Below are positions 38,294-46,589 of a DNA stretch of 52,408 nt, one piece after another. The translations under genes were made by a program, and so were the position numbers. The stretch spans positions 1 to 52,408 of the forward strand of contig NZ_NQKW01000020.1 in NCBI RefSeq assembly GCF_002252625.1, written 5' to 3'. Below the pieces are notes generated by a model. The model saw only the letters and a program-made list of their open reading frames with translations, searched no databases and was not told where the DNA came from. How positions within the stretch are numbered: position 1 is the first letter of the stretch; each line of letters starts with the position of its first letter. Origin of the DNA: Synechococcus sp. 1G10. Lineage in GTDB: Bacteria; Cyanobacteriota; Cyanobacteriia; PCC-6307; Cyanobiaceae.

Positions 38294-38551
38294 ATGACCG
38301 AGCACCCGCCCGAACCGGCCGCCGCGGCCAATGCCGCCGCCCTCTACGAGCGGATTCGCTCCGATGAAGCCCTCACCCAGTCCTTGTTCCGCCAGGCGCT
38401 GCAGGACCCCAAAGGCACGATCGCGCGGATCATCGCCATGGGAGCCGACTTCGATCTCCCCGTCACCGAGGCGTCGGTTCGGGAGCATCTGGCCTCCCTC
38501 GACGATCTGGAGAGCAAACAGTGGCTGATCAAGGCCCGCGGCGGGCTCTGA
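38294..38551 (+). CDS. Nif11-like small protein
   Basis: An 85-residue helical protein. Residues ~17-65 (LYERIRSDEALTQSLFRQALQDP, then IARIIAMGADFDLPVTEASVREHL) follow the Nif11 pattern: helix, short loop, 'G-DFDLP' turn, helix. In other cyanobacteria Nif11 domains serve as leaders of ribosomal peptides. Here the protein ends in KARGGL with no core peptide after the GG, so a stand-alone role is more likely. Monocistronic on the plus strand. Confidence 0.6.
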   Translation: MTEHPPEPAAAANAAALYERIRSDEALTQSLFRQALQDPKGTIARIIAMGADFDLPVTEASVREHLASLDDLESKQWLIKARGGL

Positions 38552-38585
38552 TCCAAGCAGCGAAGAGCGTCGTCTTTCGCTCTGC

Positions 38586-38762
38586 TCAGGGCAGCCGCCC
38601 GCCGCCGGGAGCGGCGGGCTCCGTCTGGATGGCCGGCCTCTGAGGAGGTGTCTGGCGCAGCTCACGGCCACCCTGGGCCCAGCTGAAGAACAGCCAGTAG
38701 CTGACGATCGCCAGTCCAGCTGCCACCACAAGCGCCGCCACCTGCTCCAGACGTTTCACCAT
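38586..38762 (-). CDS. Small single-pass membrane protein (58 aa)
   Basis: An ATG-started frame at 38762 encodes MVKRLEQVAALVVAAGLAIV, then SYWLFFSWAQGGREL and a Pro-rich tail. The short basic N-terminus followed by a ~20-residue hydrophobic helix ending in aromatic residues is typical of a real inner-membrane micro-protein. No ribosome site is obvious. It is convergent with the Nif11-like gene and divergent from the ABC-F gene. Confidence 0.55.
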   Translation of the reverse strand: MVKRLEQVAALVVAAGLAIVSYWLFFSWAQGGRELRQTPPQRPAIQTEPAAPGGGRLP

Positions 38763-38893
38763 CAAGTGAGGTGGGGGGATGGATCGGTCAGTCTGCCCCG
38801 CAGCTGATCGGATCCGCCCATGGGGGATGGATCAAGCCACCGCGATCGGGCCGAGCGGAGATGATGACGTTTCACAGCTGATCCGCCCAAACC

Positions 38894-40624
38894 GTGCTCC
38901 GTCTGGAACGTGTCTCAAAGATCTACCCCAACGGCGAGGTGCTGCGGGATGTCACCTGGGAGGTCAAGTCCGGGGACCGGGTCGGTCTGGTGGGGGTCAA
39001 TGGGGCCGGTAAATCCACCCAGCTGCGGCTGATCGCCGGCCTGGAGGAACCCACCACAGGCCAGGTGGTGCGCCAGGGGAATCCCCGCATCGCTTACCTC
39101 CGCCAGGAGTTCGACGTGGACCTAGGGCGCAGTGTTCGCGAGGAGCTGTTCCAGGCTTTCGGCGAGGCCGCCGACGTGCTGATCCGCCAGCATCGGGTGG
39201 AGCACGAGATGGCAAGCGATCAGGCGGCGACCGATCCTCACCACCTCGATGAGTTGATCCATGAACTGGGCCGGCTTCACAGCCGCTTTGAAGCACTGCA
39301 CGGCTATGAGCTCGATGCGCGCATCGACAAACTGCTGCCCACCCTCGGATTCACCCCCGAGGGGGCCGAAGAGGCGGTGGGGGCTTATTCCGGTGGCTGG
39401 CAGATGCGCATCGCCCTGGGCAAGATCCTGCTGCAGGATCCGGATCTGCTGCTGCTGGATGAGCCCACCAACCACCTGGATGTGGAGACCATCCAGTGGC
39501 TGGAAGGGTATCTGCTCGAGCAGGAGGTCCCCATGGTGGTGGTCAGCCATGACCGCGCCTTCCTCGATCGGGTCTGCAATTTGATCGTCGAAACGGAGCG
39601 GGGCGTCTCGCGCACCTACCTGGGCAACTACAGCCAGCACCTGGAGCAGAAGGCCCTGGAGCGGGAAGCCAGTCAGGCCGCCTTCGATCGCCAGCAGAAG
39701 GAACTGGCCAGCCAGCAGGCCTACATCGACCGCTTCCGCGCCAGCGCCACTCGCAGCACCCAGGCCAAGAGCCGCGAGAAGCTGCTGGAGAAGGTGGAGC
39801 GGATCGATGCTCCGCTCGAGGGACTCTCAGGCCCCCGCTTTCAGTTCCCGCCAGCACCTCGCTCGGGGCGCCAGGTAGCTCTGATCGAGGATCTCACCCA
39901 CAGCTACGGGGAGAAGATCCTCTTTCTGGGCGCCGATCTGGAAGTGGAGCGGGGGGATCGCATCGCCTTCGTCGGTCCCAACGGGGCGGGCAAATCCACC
40001 CTTCTGCGCCTGGTGATGGGGCTGGAAGCCCCTGACGGGGGCCAGGCCGGCCTGGGTGAGCACAACGTGGTGGCCGGGTACTTCGAGCAGAACCAGGCCG
40101 AAGCCCTCAATCTTGAGCGCAGTGTCGTCGACACCCTGTTCGAGGCCGTACCCGACTGGACCCAGACCCAGGTGCGCTCGCTTCTGGGCAATTTTGGCTT
40201 CAGCAACGACGACGTGTTCAAGGACGTGGGCCAGCTCAGCGGTGGAGAAAAGGCCCGTCTGGCCCTGGCGCTGATGCTGCTGACCCCCTCCAACCTGCTG
40301 GTGCTGGATGAACCCACCAACCACCTCGATATTCCTGCCAAGCAGATGCTGGAGTCAGCACTGCAGGACTTCGAAGGGGCCGCGCTGATCGTCTCCCACG
40401 ACCGCTACTTCATCTCCCAGGTGGCCAACCGGATTGTGGAATTGCGCGACGGCGAACTGGTGCTGTACCGCGGCGATTACGCCTACTACCTTGAGAAAAA
40501 AGCTGAAGAGGCCGAAGCCGAAAACCTCGCCCAGCAGGACCGTGTGAAACAGGCCCGCCAGGAGGCCAACCGGCAGAAGCAGAAAGCCAAGAGCCAGGGG
40601 CGCCGCGCCCGCACCGGCAGCTGA
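38894..40624 (+). CDS. ABC-F family ATPase (translation factor type)
   Basis: A 576-residue soluble protein with two ABC domains and no membrane segment. Walker A loops are GVNGAGKST (34-42) and GPNGAGKST (361-369), Walker B motifs are LLLLDEPTNHLD and LLVLDEPTNHLD, and signatures are YSGGW and LSGGE. The linker between domains (about 240-320) is helical and charged. The C-terminus is a basic coiled coil (EEAEAENLAQQDRVKQARQ). ABC-F proteins act on the ribosome; the exact subtype (Uup/EttA/YfmR-like) is not assigned. Start is GTG. Confidence 0.9.
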   Translation: MLRLERVSKIYPNGEVLRDVTWEVKSGDRVGLVGVNGAGKSTQLRLIAGLEEPTTGQVVRQGNPRIAYLRQEFDVDLGRSVREELFQAFGEAADVLIRQHRVEHEMASDQAATDPHHLDELIHELGRLHSRFEALHGYELDARIDKLLPTLGFTPEGAEEAVGAYSGGWQMRIALGKILLQDPDLLLLDEPTNHLDVETIQWLEGYLLEQEVPMVVVSHDRAFLDRVCNLIVETERGVSRTYLGNYSQHLEQKALEREASQAAFDRQQKELASQQAYIDRFRASATRSTQAKSREKLLEKVERIDAPLEGLSGPRFQFPPAPRSGRQVALIEDLTHSYGEKILFLGADLEVERGDRIAFVGPNGAGKSTLLRLVMGLEAPDGGQAGLGEHNVVAGYFEQNQAEALNLERSVVDTLFEAVPDWTQTQVRSLLGNFGFSNDDVFKDVGQLSGGEKARLALALMLLTPSNLLVLDEPTNHLDIPAKQMLESALQDFEGAALIVSHDRYFISQVANRIVELRDGELVLYRGDYAYYLEKKAEEAEAENLAQQDRVKQARQEANRQKQKAKSQGRRARTGS

Positions 40625-40781
40625 AAGGATGGCCTGGAGCACCCTTCAGCCCTGAATCAGCAGAATCTCTAAAGCAAGCACAAACAACTTCATCCTTCAG
40701 TAGGTAAGAAGACTCAATTGTCTGGACCCACCGGAATGATCTCCATATCCTGACCATATCCCCAACACCCAGGTCCGGCGC

Positions 40782-40997
40782 ATGTCCCATTCCTTCGGCA
40801 ATCCCTTTGCCAGCCAGGGCGGAGCAGGCTCCCTGCAACCTGCTGCAGGCCTGGCGATGACAGCCACCACCTCCAGCCTCGGCCACGATGGAGCCGGTGA
40901 TTCGGTGGAGAGCTACTTCGAGTGCATCACCACCTGCTCCCTTGACGATGGCGAGTGCATCACCCAATGCGTGGAGCTGCTTCGGGAGCACCACTGA
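40782..40997 (+). CDS. Small protein with a twin CX3C motif
   Basis: A 71-residue protein. The N-terminal half is Gly/Ala/Ser-rich; the C-terminal half holds ECITTC-SLDDG-ECITQC, a CX3C pair, six residues, and a second CX3C pair, in a predicted helix-turn-helix. The spacing would allow two disulfides in a helical hairpin or one metal or cluster site. No signal peptide is seen. It has its own 157-nt AT-rich leader. I recognise it only as the kind of small protein conserved in picocyanobacteria. Confidence 0.62.
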   Translation: MSHSFGNPFASQGGAGSLQPAAGLAMTATTSSLGHDGAGDSVESYFECITTCSLDDGECITQCVELLREHH

Positions 40998-41120
40998 GGC
41001 TTTGCGCCAGCGCCTGCCCCATGGGCAGACCCTGACAAGAAATCGGTAACTCTGTGCCGGTCGATACGCGAGCACCCGAAACACTTCGTAGCATTGGCGT
41101 GGCTTCACCGCCCCGTCGCG

Positions 41121-41402
41121 ATGCCTCGTATGTCCGAACCGCTCGCCCTCAGCCTGGGCCAACAATTTGAGTTGGAGCGCATGACCCGCATGATCGACTC
41201 CACTGGGGACCCTCAGTCGTTGCGGGGTCTCGCCAAGCAGTTACTGCAGGCCTGGCACACACAGAAAGCCGCAACGGAATGGATCATGCGCCAGCAGCTG
41301 GGCACTCCCGGCCACTTCGGAGGCATGGCGAAATCTGCAGCCAGCCCCTCCATTGACAGTTCCTCCCAGACGAACGTCAACGGCTCCATGGATGTCCTCT
41401 GA
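41121..41402 (+). CDS. NblA-like small protein
   Basis: A 93-residue protein from the ATG at 41121 (MPRMSEPLALSLGQQFELER); the ATG at 41130 is an alternative. The opening LALSLGQQFELERM and the helices LRGLAKQLLQAWHTQKAATEWIMRQQLG closely follow the NblA pattern (LSLEQEFEL, then a helix, then LL..LY....L). NblA adapts phycobilisomes to Clp protease during nutrient stress. The tail after residue ~70 is Ser/Asn-rich. The match is by pattern only and the functional claim is tentative. Confidence 0.58.
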   Translation: MPRMSEPLALSLGQQFELERMTRMIDSTGDPQSLRGLAKQLLQAWHTQKAATEWIMRQQLGTPGHFGGMAKSAASPSIDSSSQTNVNGSMDVL

Positions 41403-41437
41403 ACCGGATCCAGGTTCTGGTTCAGCTTCAGTTCAAT

Positions 41438-41471
41438 GAGGGGAGTCCATGCTCGCCATGGTCATCCCCTC
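41438..41471. terminator. Hairpin between convergent NblA-like and htrA genes
   Basis: Outer arms GAGGGGA (41438-41444) and TCCCCTC (41465-41471) and inner arms CCATG (41447-41451) and CATGG (41457-41461) form a two-part stem. There is no long T-run. Its place between two convergent genes suggests a shared, weak or Rho-assisted terminator. Confidence 0.45.
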
Positions 41472-41496
41472 TTGCGCGTGAGCTTCACCCTGACGC

Positions 41497-42636
41497 TCAC
41501 CTGGCTGGGCCTCCTCCACCCTGCATGCCCGTAGGCACCACCTCCAGCTGAACCGGGGTCCCGCCACGCATCACTCTGAGCGCCATCGGCCGCCCCACCC
41601 CATTGGCCTCCACGGCCTCCACCATCTGAGACGGACCGGTCACCGGCTTGCCTGCCGCCGCCACGATCACGTCTCCACTGCGCAGACCGGCTCTTGAGGC
41701 CGGGCCTCCTGGCATCACTGAACGCACCAGCGCGCCCCCATTGAGACTGCGCTTCAATTCGGGGGGAAGGTTGTCGAGCCCCACGCCGATCATCGGGTGG
41801 CTGACCCGGCCTGTGGCCAGAAGCTGAGTGGCGATTTCCCGAGCCCGGTTGATCGGAATGGCAAAGCCCAGACCAGCCCCGGGACCCGAGCGCACCAGCG
41901 TGTTGATCCCCACCACTTCGCCGTCAGCATTCAGCAGGGGGCCACCGGAATTGCCCGGATTGATCGCCGCATCCGTCTGAATCAGATCCAGCCGCTTGTC
42001 GGTGATGCCCAGCTTGGCCACGTTGCGGTTGAGGTTGCTGATGATGCCCATCGTCACCGTGTTATCGAGGCCAAAGGGGTTCCCCACCGCAATCGCCCAG
42101 TCACCCACCTGAAGTGCATCGGAATTGCCCAGGGGGGCGACCGGCCACGGGCCTGGCTCCATCAACCGCACCAGGGCCAGATCGGTGACGTTGTCGAGCC
42201 CGATCACCTTCCCCTCCGTACGCCGTCCGTCCTTGAGCCCCACATAGACCCTGTCGGTTTTCTCCACCACATGGGCGTTGGTGAGGATCAGCCCATCGGA
42301 CTGGAAGATCACGCCGCTGCCCTGGCCCCGCTCCGTGCGCTGACTCGGCTGCTGGGCCTGGGGGAAGAAGTGGCGGAAGAAGGGATCGAGCATCATTCCG
42401 GGCGGCAGTCCACCACTGCCCGGGCGAACCACGGTGCGCTCGGTGTCGATCGTGACCACCGCGGGCCCTGAGCGGCGCACGGCGTCGGCCACGAACGACT
42501 GGCGAGAGAGGGACGCTGCCGCCGCAGGCCTGGCCTGAGCGAGGAGGGGAGCGACCGGCAGCAGCGGGGTTCCCAGCAGCAGGGCCAAGGGCAGAACAGG
42601 ACGCAGGGACCGATGCCAGAAGGCGTTCTTCGTCAT
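41497..42636 (-). CDS. htrA: HtrA/Deg-family serine protease with PDZ domain
   Basis: A 379-residue exported protease. A signal peptide or membrane anchor ([25 protein letters not shown]) is followed by a trypsin-like domain with the triad His in LTNAHVVEK, Asp in TDLALVRL and Ser in GNSGGPLL. One PDZ domain covers the last ~90 residues ([30 protein letters not shown]). It degrades or refolds damaged envelope and lumen proteins. The ATG at 42636 places the signal at the N-terminus; the frame upstream has no homology. Divergent from the DUF2973 unit. Confidence 0.93.
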   Translation of the reverse strand: MTKNAFWHRSLRPVLPLALLLGTPLLPVAPLLAQARPAAAASLSRQSFVADAVRRSGPAVVTIDTERTVVRPGSGGLPPGMMLDPFFRHFFPQAQQPSQRTERGQGSGVIFQSDGLILTNAHVVEKTDRVYVGLKDGRRTEGKVIGLDNVTDLALVRLMEPGPWPVAPLGNSDALQVGDWAIAVGNPFGLDNTVTMGIISNLNRNVAKLGITDKRLDLIQTDAAINPGNSGGPLLNADGEVVGINTLVRSGPGAGLGFAIPINRAREIATQLLATGRVSHPMIGVGLDNLPPELKRSLNGGALVRSVMPGGPASRAGLRSGDVIVAAAGKPVTGPSQMVEAVEANGVGRPMALRVMRGGTPVQLEVVPTGMQGGGGPAR

Positions 42637-42789
42637 CACGTCAGGAAAGCTCAGATTTTTGGACCGTAACGGCAATAGCGGGCTGCACGAAAGGCCGGTC
42701 AGCCGCCAAGGTGTGACGAAGTACGGCGGGCAAAGCCACCCAAATCGCCCGGCAACCACCTAGAGTTTACAAACATTCACAAAATCACC

Positions 42790-42891
42790 ATGGACACCAG
42801 CACTTTTTTGCTGATTTTTCTTGCCTTCGGTGCCGCTTGCAGCAGCCTTTGGGCCTGGAGAGTCGCCCAGGGAGCCACATCCAGGCAATGA
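42790..42891 (+). CDS. Candidate 33-residue membrane micro-protein
   Basis: An ATG frame of 33 residues beginning MDTSTFLLIFLAFGAACSSL and continuing WAWRVAQGATSRQ: one hydrophobic helix followed by a basic end, a layout like small photosystem or cytochrome b6f subunits, though it matches none that I know. It follows an AT-rich stretch and lies 42 nt upstream of the DUF2973 gene, so it could be cotranscribed with it. No ribosome site is obvious. Confidence 0.42.
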   Translation: MDTSTFLLIFLAFGAACSSLWAWRVAQGATSRQ

Positions 42892-42933
42892 TGAGGGAGT
42901 GAACGGGAATCCCCCAGCACCGCCGAGCCGCCG

Positions 42934-43242
42934 ATGGCACAGTTGTTGTCTCAGATCTTTCCGATCCTCTACGGCGCCTGCGTGCTGCTGCTGCTCTGGC
43001 AAGCCTTCAAGGTGATGGCCAGGGGCTTCTCAGCCGTGCCCCGTCCGGGCGATACAGCCTCATTCATGCCTACGAGCACAAGTGTGGCTGACGATCAGGA
43101 AGCAAAGGGAGACCGCACCGGCAGGCTCACCATCCACCCCGAGCTGCTTGATGCCGATGGGCAGATCACATCCGAGGATCTGCTCACGGTGCGTTTCGGT
43201 GGCGACAACGACTCCACCAGGCTTCCGGCCCAGTCCGACTGA
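42934..43242 (+). CDS. DUF2973-like membrane protein
   Basis: A 102-residue protein with one N-terminal membrane helix (about residues 4-28, ILYGACVLLLLWQAF) and a soluble tail. The tail contains TIHPELLDADGQITSEDLLTVRF, the 'HPELLD-dG-i...LL.vrf' signature of the cyanobacterial DUF2973 family. Function unknown. It is divergent from htrA and is followed 82 nt later by another conserved hypothetical gene on the same strand. Confidence 0.72.
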   Translation: MAQLLSQIFPILYGACVLLLLWQAFKVMARGFSAVPRPGDTASFMPTSTSVADDQEAKGDRTGRLTIHPELLDADGQITSEDLLTVRFGGDNDSTRLPAQSD

Positions 43243-43324
43243 TCCAGCCCCATCAATATCTTGGAGCGACCCGCCCGGCTGGTACAACCGGTAGGCGAAA
43301 CCGAGTTCTGGCGGAGGCCGAGGA

Positions 43325-43708
43325 TTGGATCAGAAAACACGCATCGTGGCGGCTGTGCTGCGCGGCCTGAAGCTGCCGCCCCGCTTCCGCCTACACCTGA
43401 TCAAGGACGATCCGATTCGTCTGGAGCTCAGCCTGACCCCTGCCTACGGCAAAGACCCGATCCTGGTGGGGCTTGTGGAGTCGCAGGATCTGGTGGCCCG
43501 TCGCGACCGGGAAGGTCGAATTCCCCGCGACCTGCAGGGCACCTGGGACTGGACCGTCCGACACGGCAAGGTGAGCACCGGTGGCTGGAATCCATATCTC
43601 AAGGAGGCCCTGCAAACCATGTTCGAAACGGGTCTGCCGGCGATTGTCTATGAAGAAACCACCGGAGAGGCCTACCACCCGGTGGATGGGGCCCGTCACG
43701 TGCGGTGA
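43325..43708 (+). CDS. Conserved hypothetical protein
   Basis: A 127-residue soluble alpha/beta protein starting at a TTG (MDQKTRIVAAVLRGLKLPPRF). Charged strands and helices run through LHLIKDDPIRLELSLTPAYGKDPILVGL, then WNPYLKEALQTMFETGLPAIVYEETTGEAYHPV. No catalytic motif is recognised. Good codon use and a consistent frame support a real gene. Confidence 0.6.
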   Translation: MDQKTRIVAAVLRGLKLPPRFRLHLIKDDPIRLELSLTPAYGKDPILVGLVESQDLVARRDREGRIPRDLQGTWDWTVRHGKVSTGGWNPYLKEALQTMFETGLPAIVYEETTGEAYHPVDGARHVR

Positions 43709-43827
43709 TCGACGGCGCTTCAGATCTGTGGTCATTCCAACGTGTGGCTACGAAACGTGGCCATCAACACCACCCACCCCACCGGGCGGCGTTAAAACTG
43801 CAGGATCCACTTCTTCCGATTCTCTTC

Positions 43828-43932
43828 ATGTCCTCTCTGGGCCTGTCCGTCGGGCCGCTTGTGCGCTTGCTGGCCTCCCTGGGATTGCTCAGCACCGCCC
43901 TGCTGGCCCTCGTTCTGCGGCTCCTCGGTTGA
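43828..43932 (+). CDS. Candidate 34-residue hydrophobic micro-protein
   Basis: An ATG frame encoding MSSLGLSVGPLVRLLASLGL and then LSTALLALVLRLLG, a single amphipathic or membrane helix, in the 285-nt gap between a conserved hypothetical gene and hrpB. No known photosystem or cytochrome small subunit matches. Leu-rich frames arise readily by chance in GC-rich DNA, so support is weak. The rest of the gap (43709-43827 and 43933-43993) shows nothing. Confidence 0.3.
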   Translation: MSSLGLSVGPLVRLLASLGLLSTALLALVLRLLG

Positions 43933-43993
43933 GCCGTCAGGATCAGCTTGAGATGCCTTCGCCGGCGGGACCAATCCCACCGCGCTGAACTCC

Positions 43994-46588
43994 ATGGGCT
44001 TCCCCTTCAGTCGCCGCGGGGAAGCGTTGCCGATCGACCCGCTTCTGCCGGAGATCCTGCACCAACTTCCCCCCGGCGGCACCCTTCTTCTTCAAGTACC
44101 GCCCGGGGCCGGCAAAACCACCCGCGTCCCCCTGGCCCTGCTGCAGCACCTGGCCTCAGACAACGGCGAGGTTGAAACCATTTTGATGCTCGAGCCGCGT
44201 CGGCTTGCGGCCAAAGCTGCAGCAACCCGCCTGGCTGAAGCCATCGACGAGCCGGTGGGCGCCACGGTGGGATATCGCGTACGGCTGGAGCAGCGCTGCT
44301 CCAGGACCACCCTCCTGGAGGTCCTAACAGACGGACTGTTTCTGCGCCGCCTTCAGGACGACCCGGCCCTCAGCGGCGTGGTGGCGGTGATCTTCGATGA
44401 GTTCCACGAGCGCCGCACCGACGCCGACCTTGCCCTGGCCCTGCTGCGGGAGGCCCGTGCCCTGCTGAATCCCCAGCTGCGCCTGCTGGTGATGTCGGCC
44501 ACGCTCAACCTTGAACCCCTCAGTCAGCAGCTGCCGGAGGCGGTGGTGCTGAGCAGCGAGGGTCGCAGCCATCCCGTGGAGCTGCACCACCAACCGCCGC
44601 GGGAGCGGGAGCCTCTGGACCGCCAGGTGGTGCGTGCCCTGGAGAGCCACTGGCTGCAGGACGAAGGCGATGCCGGTACGGCCCTGGTGTTTCTGCCGGG
44701 TCAACGGGAGATCCAGCAGGCGCTGCGGGCGATCCAAGCCACCGGTTGGGGCCAGCAGGCGGAGCTCCATGCCCTGCACGGTGGACTGTCCCTGGCGGCC
44801 CAGAGCCGCGTCATCGGCGCCAGCCAGCGCCTGGGAGGCAAGGTGGTGCTCACCACCTCCATCGCCGAAAGCTCCCTCACGATCGAGGGGGTTCGCCTGG
44901 TGGTCGACAGCGGCCTGAGTCGGCGCAGCCGCTTCGATCCACGCACCGGCATGGACGGGCTGGTCACCCTGCCCGCCAGCCTGGCCAGCGCCGAGCAGCG
45001 CCGGGGTCGGGCCGGTCGCCTGGGACCCGGCCGCTGCGTGAGGCTCTGGTCAGCCGCGGAACAGCGACAGCGGCCGGCCTACGACCTGCCGGAGCTGCTG
45101 GAAGCCGACCCCGTGCCGCTGGTGCTGCAGCTTGCCCGCTGGGGGGCCGGCCTCGGGGAAACGTTGCCGTGGCTGGACCCGCCACCGCAGGCCGCCCTGC
45201 GTCAGGGTCTGGAGGTGCTCACGCAGCTGGGTGCCGTCGACCGGCAGGGGATCCTCACCGCTCATGGCCGGGCCATGGCCCAGCTGGGGCTCCATCCCCG
45301 CCTGGCTCACATGCTGCTGGAGGGCCAGCGCCTGGGCAGGGCCCAGCTGGCTTGTGAGCTGGCGACGCTGCTGAATGAACGCGACCCGCTGGCGGGCAAG
45401 GGGGCGGGCACCGATCTGATGGCCCGCCTCGACTGGCTCCGCCAGGACGGGCCAGACCCCCGGCGCGGCACGATCCGGCAGCTTTGCCGGCAGCTCCAGC
45501 AGCAGTTGCAGAGCAATCGCGGACCTGGCGGCGCAAAAGCGTCAGCCACCACGCTGCCCAGCGCAATCGTCTCCTGTCAGGAAGAGGCTGAGACGGCGGC
45601 CTTGCTGTTGAGCTGCGCCTACCCCGAGCGGATCGCTCTTGCACGCCTGGAGGGACAGGGTCGCTTTCTCATGCGCAGTGGCCGGGGCGCCCAACTGCCG
45701 GCCCACGACCCCCTGGCGGGCCAGAGCGTGCTGGCGGTGGCCGCGGTGGACGACAGCGGCAGCGACGTGCGCATCCTCCAGGCCTTGCCGCTGAACCGCC
45801 GGATCCTGGAGGCACTCCAGGCCGAGCAGGGCTGCCAGCTGCCGCTGGTGAATTGGCAGCCGGCCGAGCGACGGGTGCGGGCCGTGATCGAGCGGCGGCT
45901 TGGGGCCCTGGTGCTGGAACGTCGCCCCTGGGACGACCCACCCGAAGCGGCTGTGCTGGCGGCAATGCTGGAAGGCATCCGTTCGCTCGGTCTGGAGGTG
46001 CTCCCCTGGAGCAGGGACAGCCGTGAACTGCAATACCGGCTCACCCTGGCCCACGCTCGCCTGGGTGAACCCTGGCCCGATCGCAGCGAGCGCGCACTGG
46101 AAGGAGATCTGGAGCAGTGGCTGGGGGATCAACTGCTCGGCCTGCGTGCCCTGGACGAGCTCCGCCAGCTCGACCTGAAGGAGGGACTCTGGAGCGGGTT
46201 GGCCTGGGAACAACGCCAGGAGCTGGAGCGCCTGCTCCCAAGTCAGATCATCCTTCCCACCGGGCGCTGGGCCCGACTGGAATACGGCAGTGGCGAGCCT
46301 GTGCTCTCCGTGAAACTTCAGGAACTGTTCGGTCTCAGCGAAGGGCCCAGGGTTCTGGAGGGTGAGCTGCCGGTGAGCCTGCATCTGCTCTCCCCAGCCA
46401 GACGGCCGGTGCAGATCACCAAGGATCTGGGCGGTTTCTGGCGGGGAAGCTACGCCCAGGTGCGCCGGGAGCTGCGGGGGCGCTACCCGAGACATCCCTG
46501 GCCCGAAGATCCGGCTCAGGCCGTGCCCACCGCCGCCACGAGCCGAGCCCAGGCCCGCGGCACTCAGGGGTCGGTCGGTGCGTCATGA
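43994..46588 (+). CDS. hrpB: ATP-dependent helicase HrpB
   Basis: An 864-residue DEAH/RHA-family helicase, normal length for HrpB. Motif I is VPPGAGKTT (35-43), motif II FDEFHERR, motif III SATL, and motif VI in the second RecA domain is EQRRGRAGRLGPGRC. A winged-helix and ratchet region and the HrpB-specific C-terminal domain (QELFGLSEGPRV, HLLSPARRPVQITKDLGGFW, YAQVRRELRGRYPRHPWPEDP) follow. Its RNA or DNA substrate is unknown. It ends 1 nt before the convergent HAD-phosphatase gene. Confidence 0.94.
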   Translation: MGFPFSRRGEALPIDPLLPEILHQLPPGGTLLLQVPPGAGKTTRVPLALLQHLASDNGEVETILMLEPRRLAAKAAATRLAEAIDEPVGATVGYRVRLEQRCSRTTLLEVLTDGLFLRRLQDDPALSGVVAVIFDEFHERRTDADLALALLREARALLNPQLRLLVMSATLNLEPLSQQLPEAVVLSSEGRSHPVELHHQPPREREPLDRQVVRALESHWLQDEGDAGTALVFLPGQREIQQALRAIQATGWGQQAELHALHGGLSLAAQSRVIGASQRLGGKVVLTTSIAESSLTIEGVRLVVDSGLSRRSRFDPRTGMDGLVTLPASLASAEQRRGRAGRLGPGRCVRLWSAAEQRQRPAYDLPELLEADPVPLVLQLARWGAGLGETLPWLDPPPQAALRQGLEVLTQLGAVDRQGILTAHGRAMAQLGLHPRLAHMLLEGQRLGRAQLACELATLLNERDPLAGKGAGTDLMARLDWLRQDGPDPRRGTIRQLCRQLQQQLQSNRGPGGAKASATTLPSAIVSCQEEAETAALLLSCAYPERIALARLEGQGRFLMRSGRGAQLPAHDPLAGQSVLAVAAVDDSGSDVRILQALPLNRRILEALQAEQGCQLPLVNWQPAERRVRAVIERRLGALVLERRPWDDPPEAAVLAAMLEGIRSLGLEVLPWSRDSRELQYRLTLAHARLGEPWPDRSERALEGDLEQWLGDQLLGLRALDELRQLDLKEGLWSGLAWEQRQELERLLPSQIILPTGRWARLEYGSGEPVLSVKLQELFGLSEGPRVLEGELPVSLHLLSPARRPVQITKDLGGFWRGSYAQVRRELRGRYPRHPWPEDPAQAVPTAATSRAQARGTQGSVGAS

Positions 46589-46589
46589 G

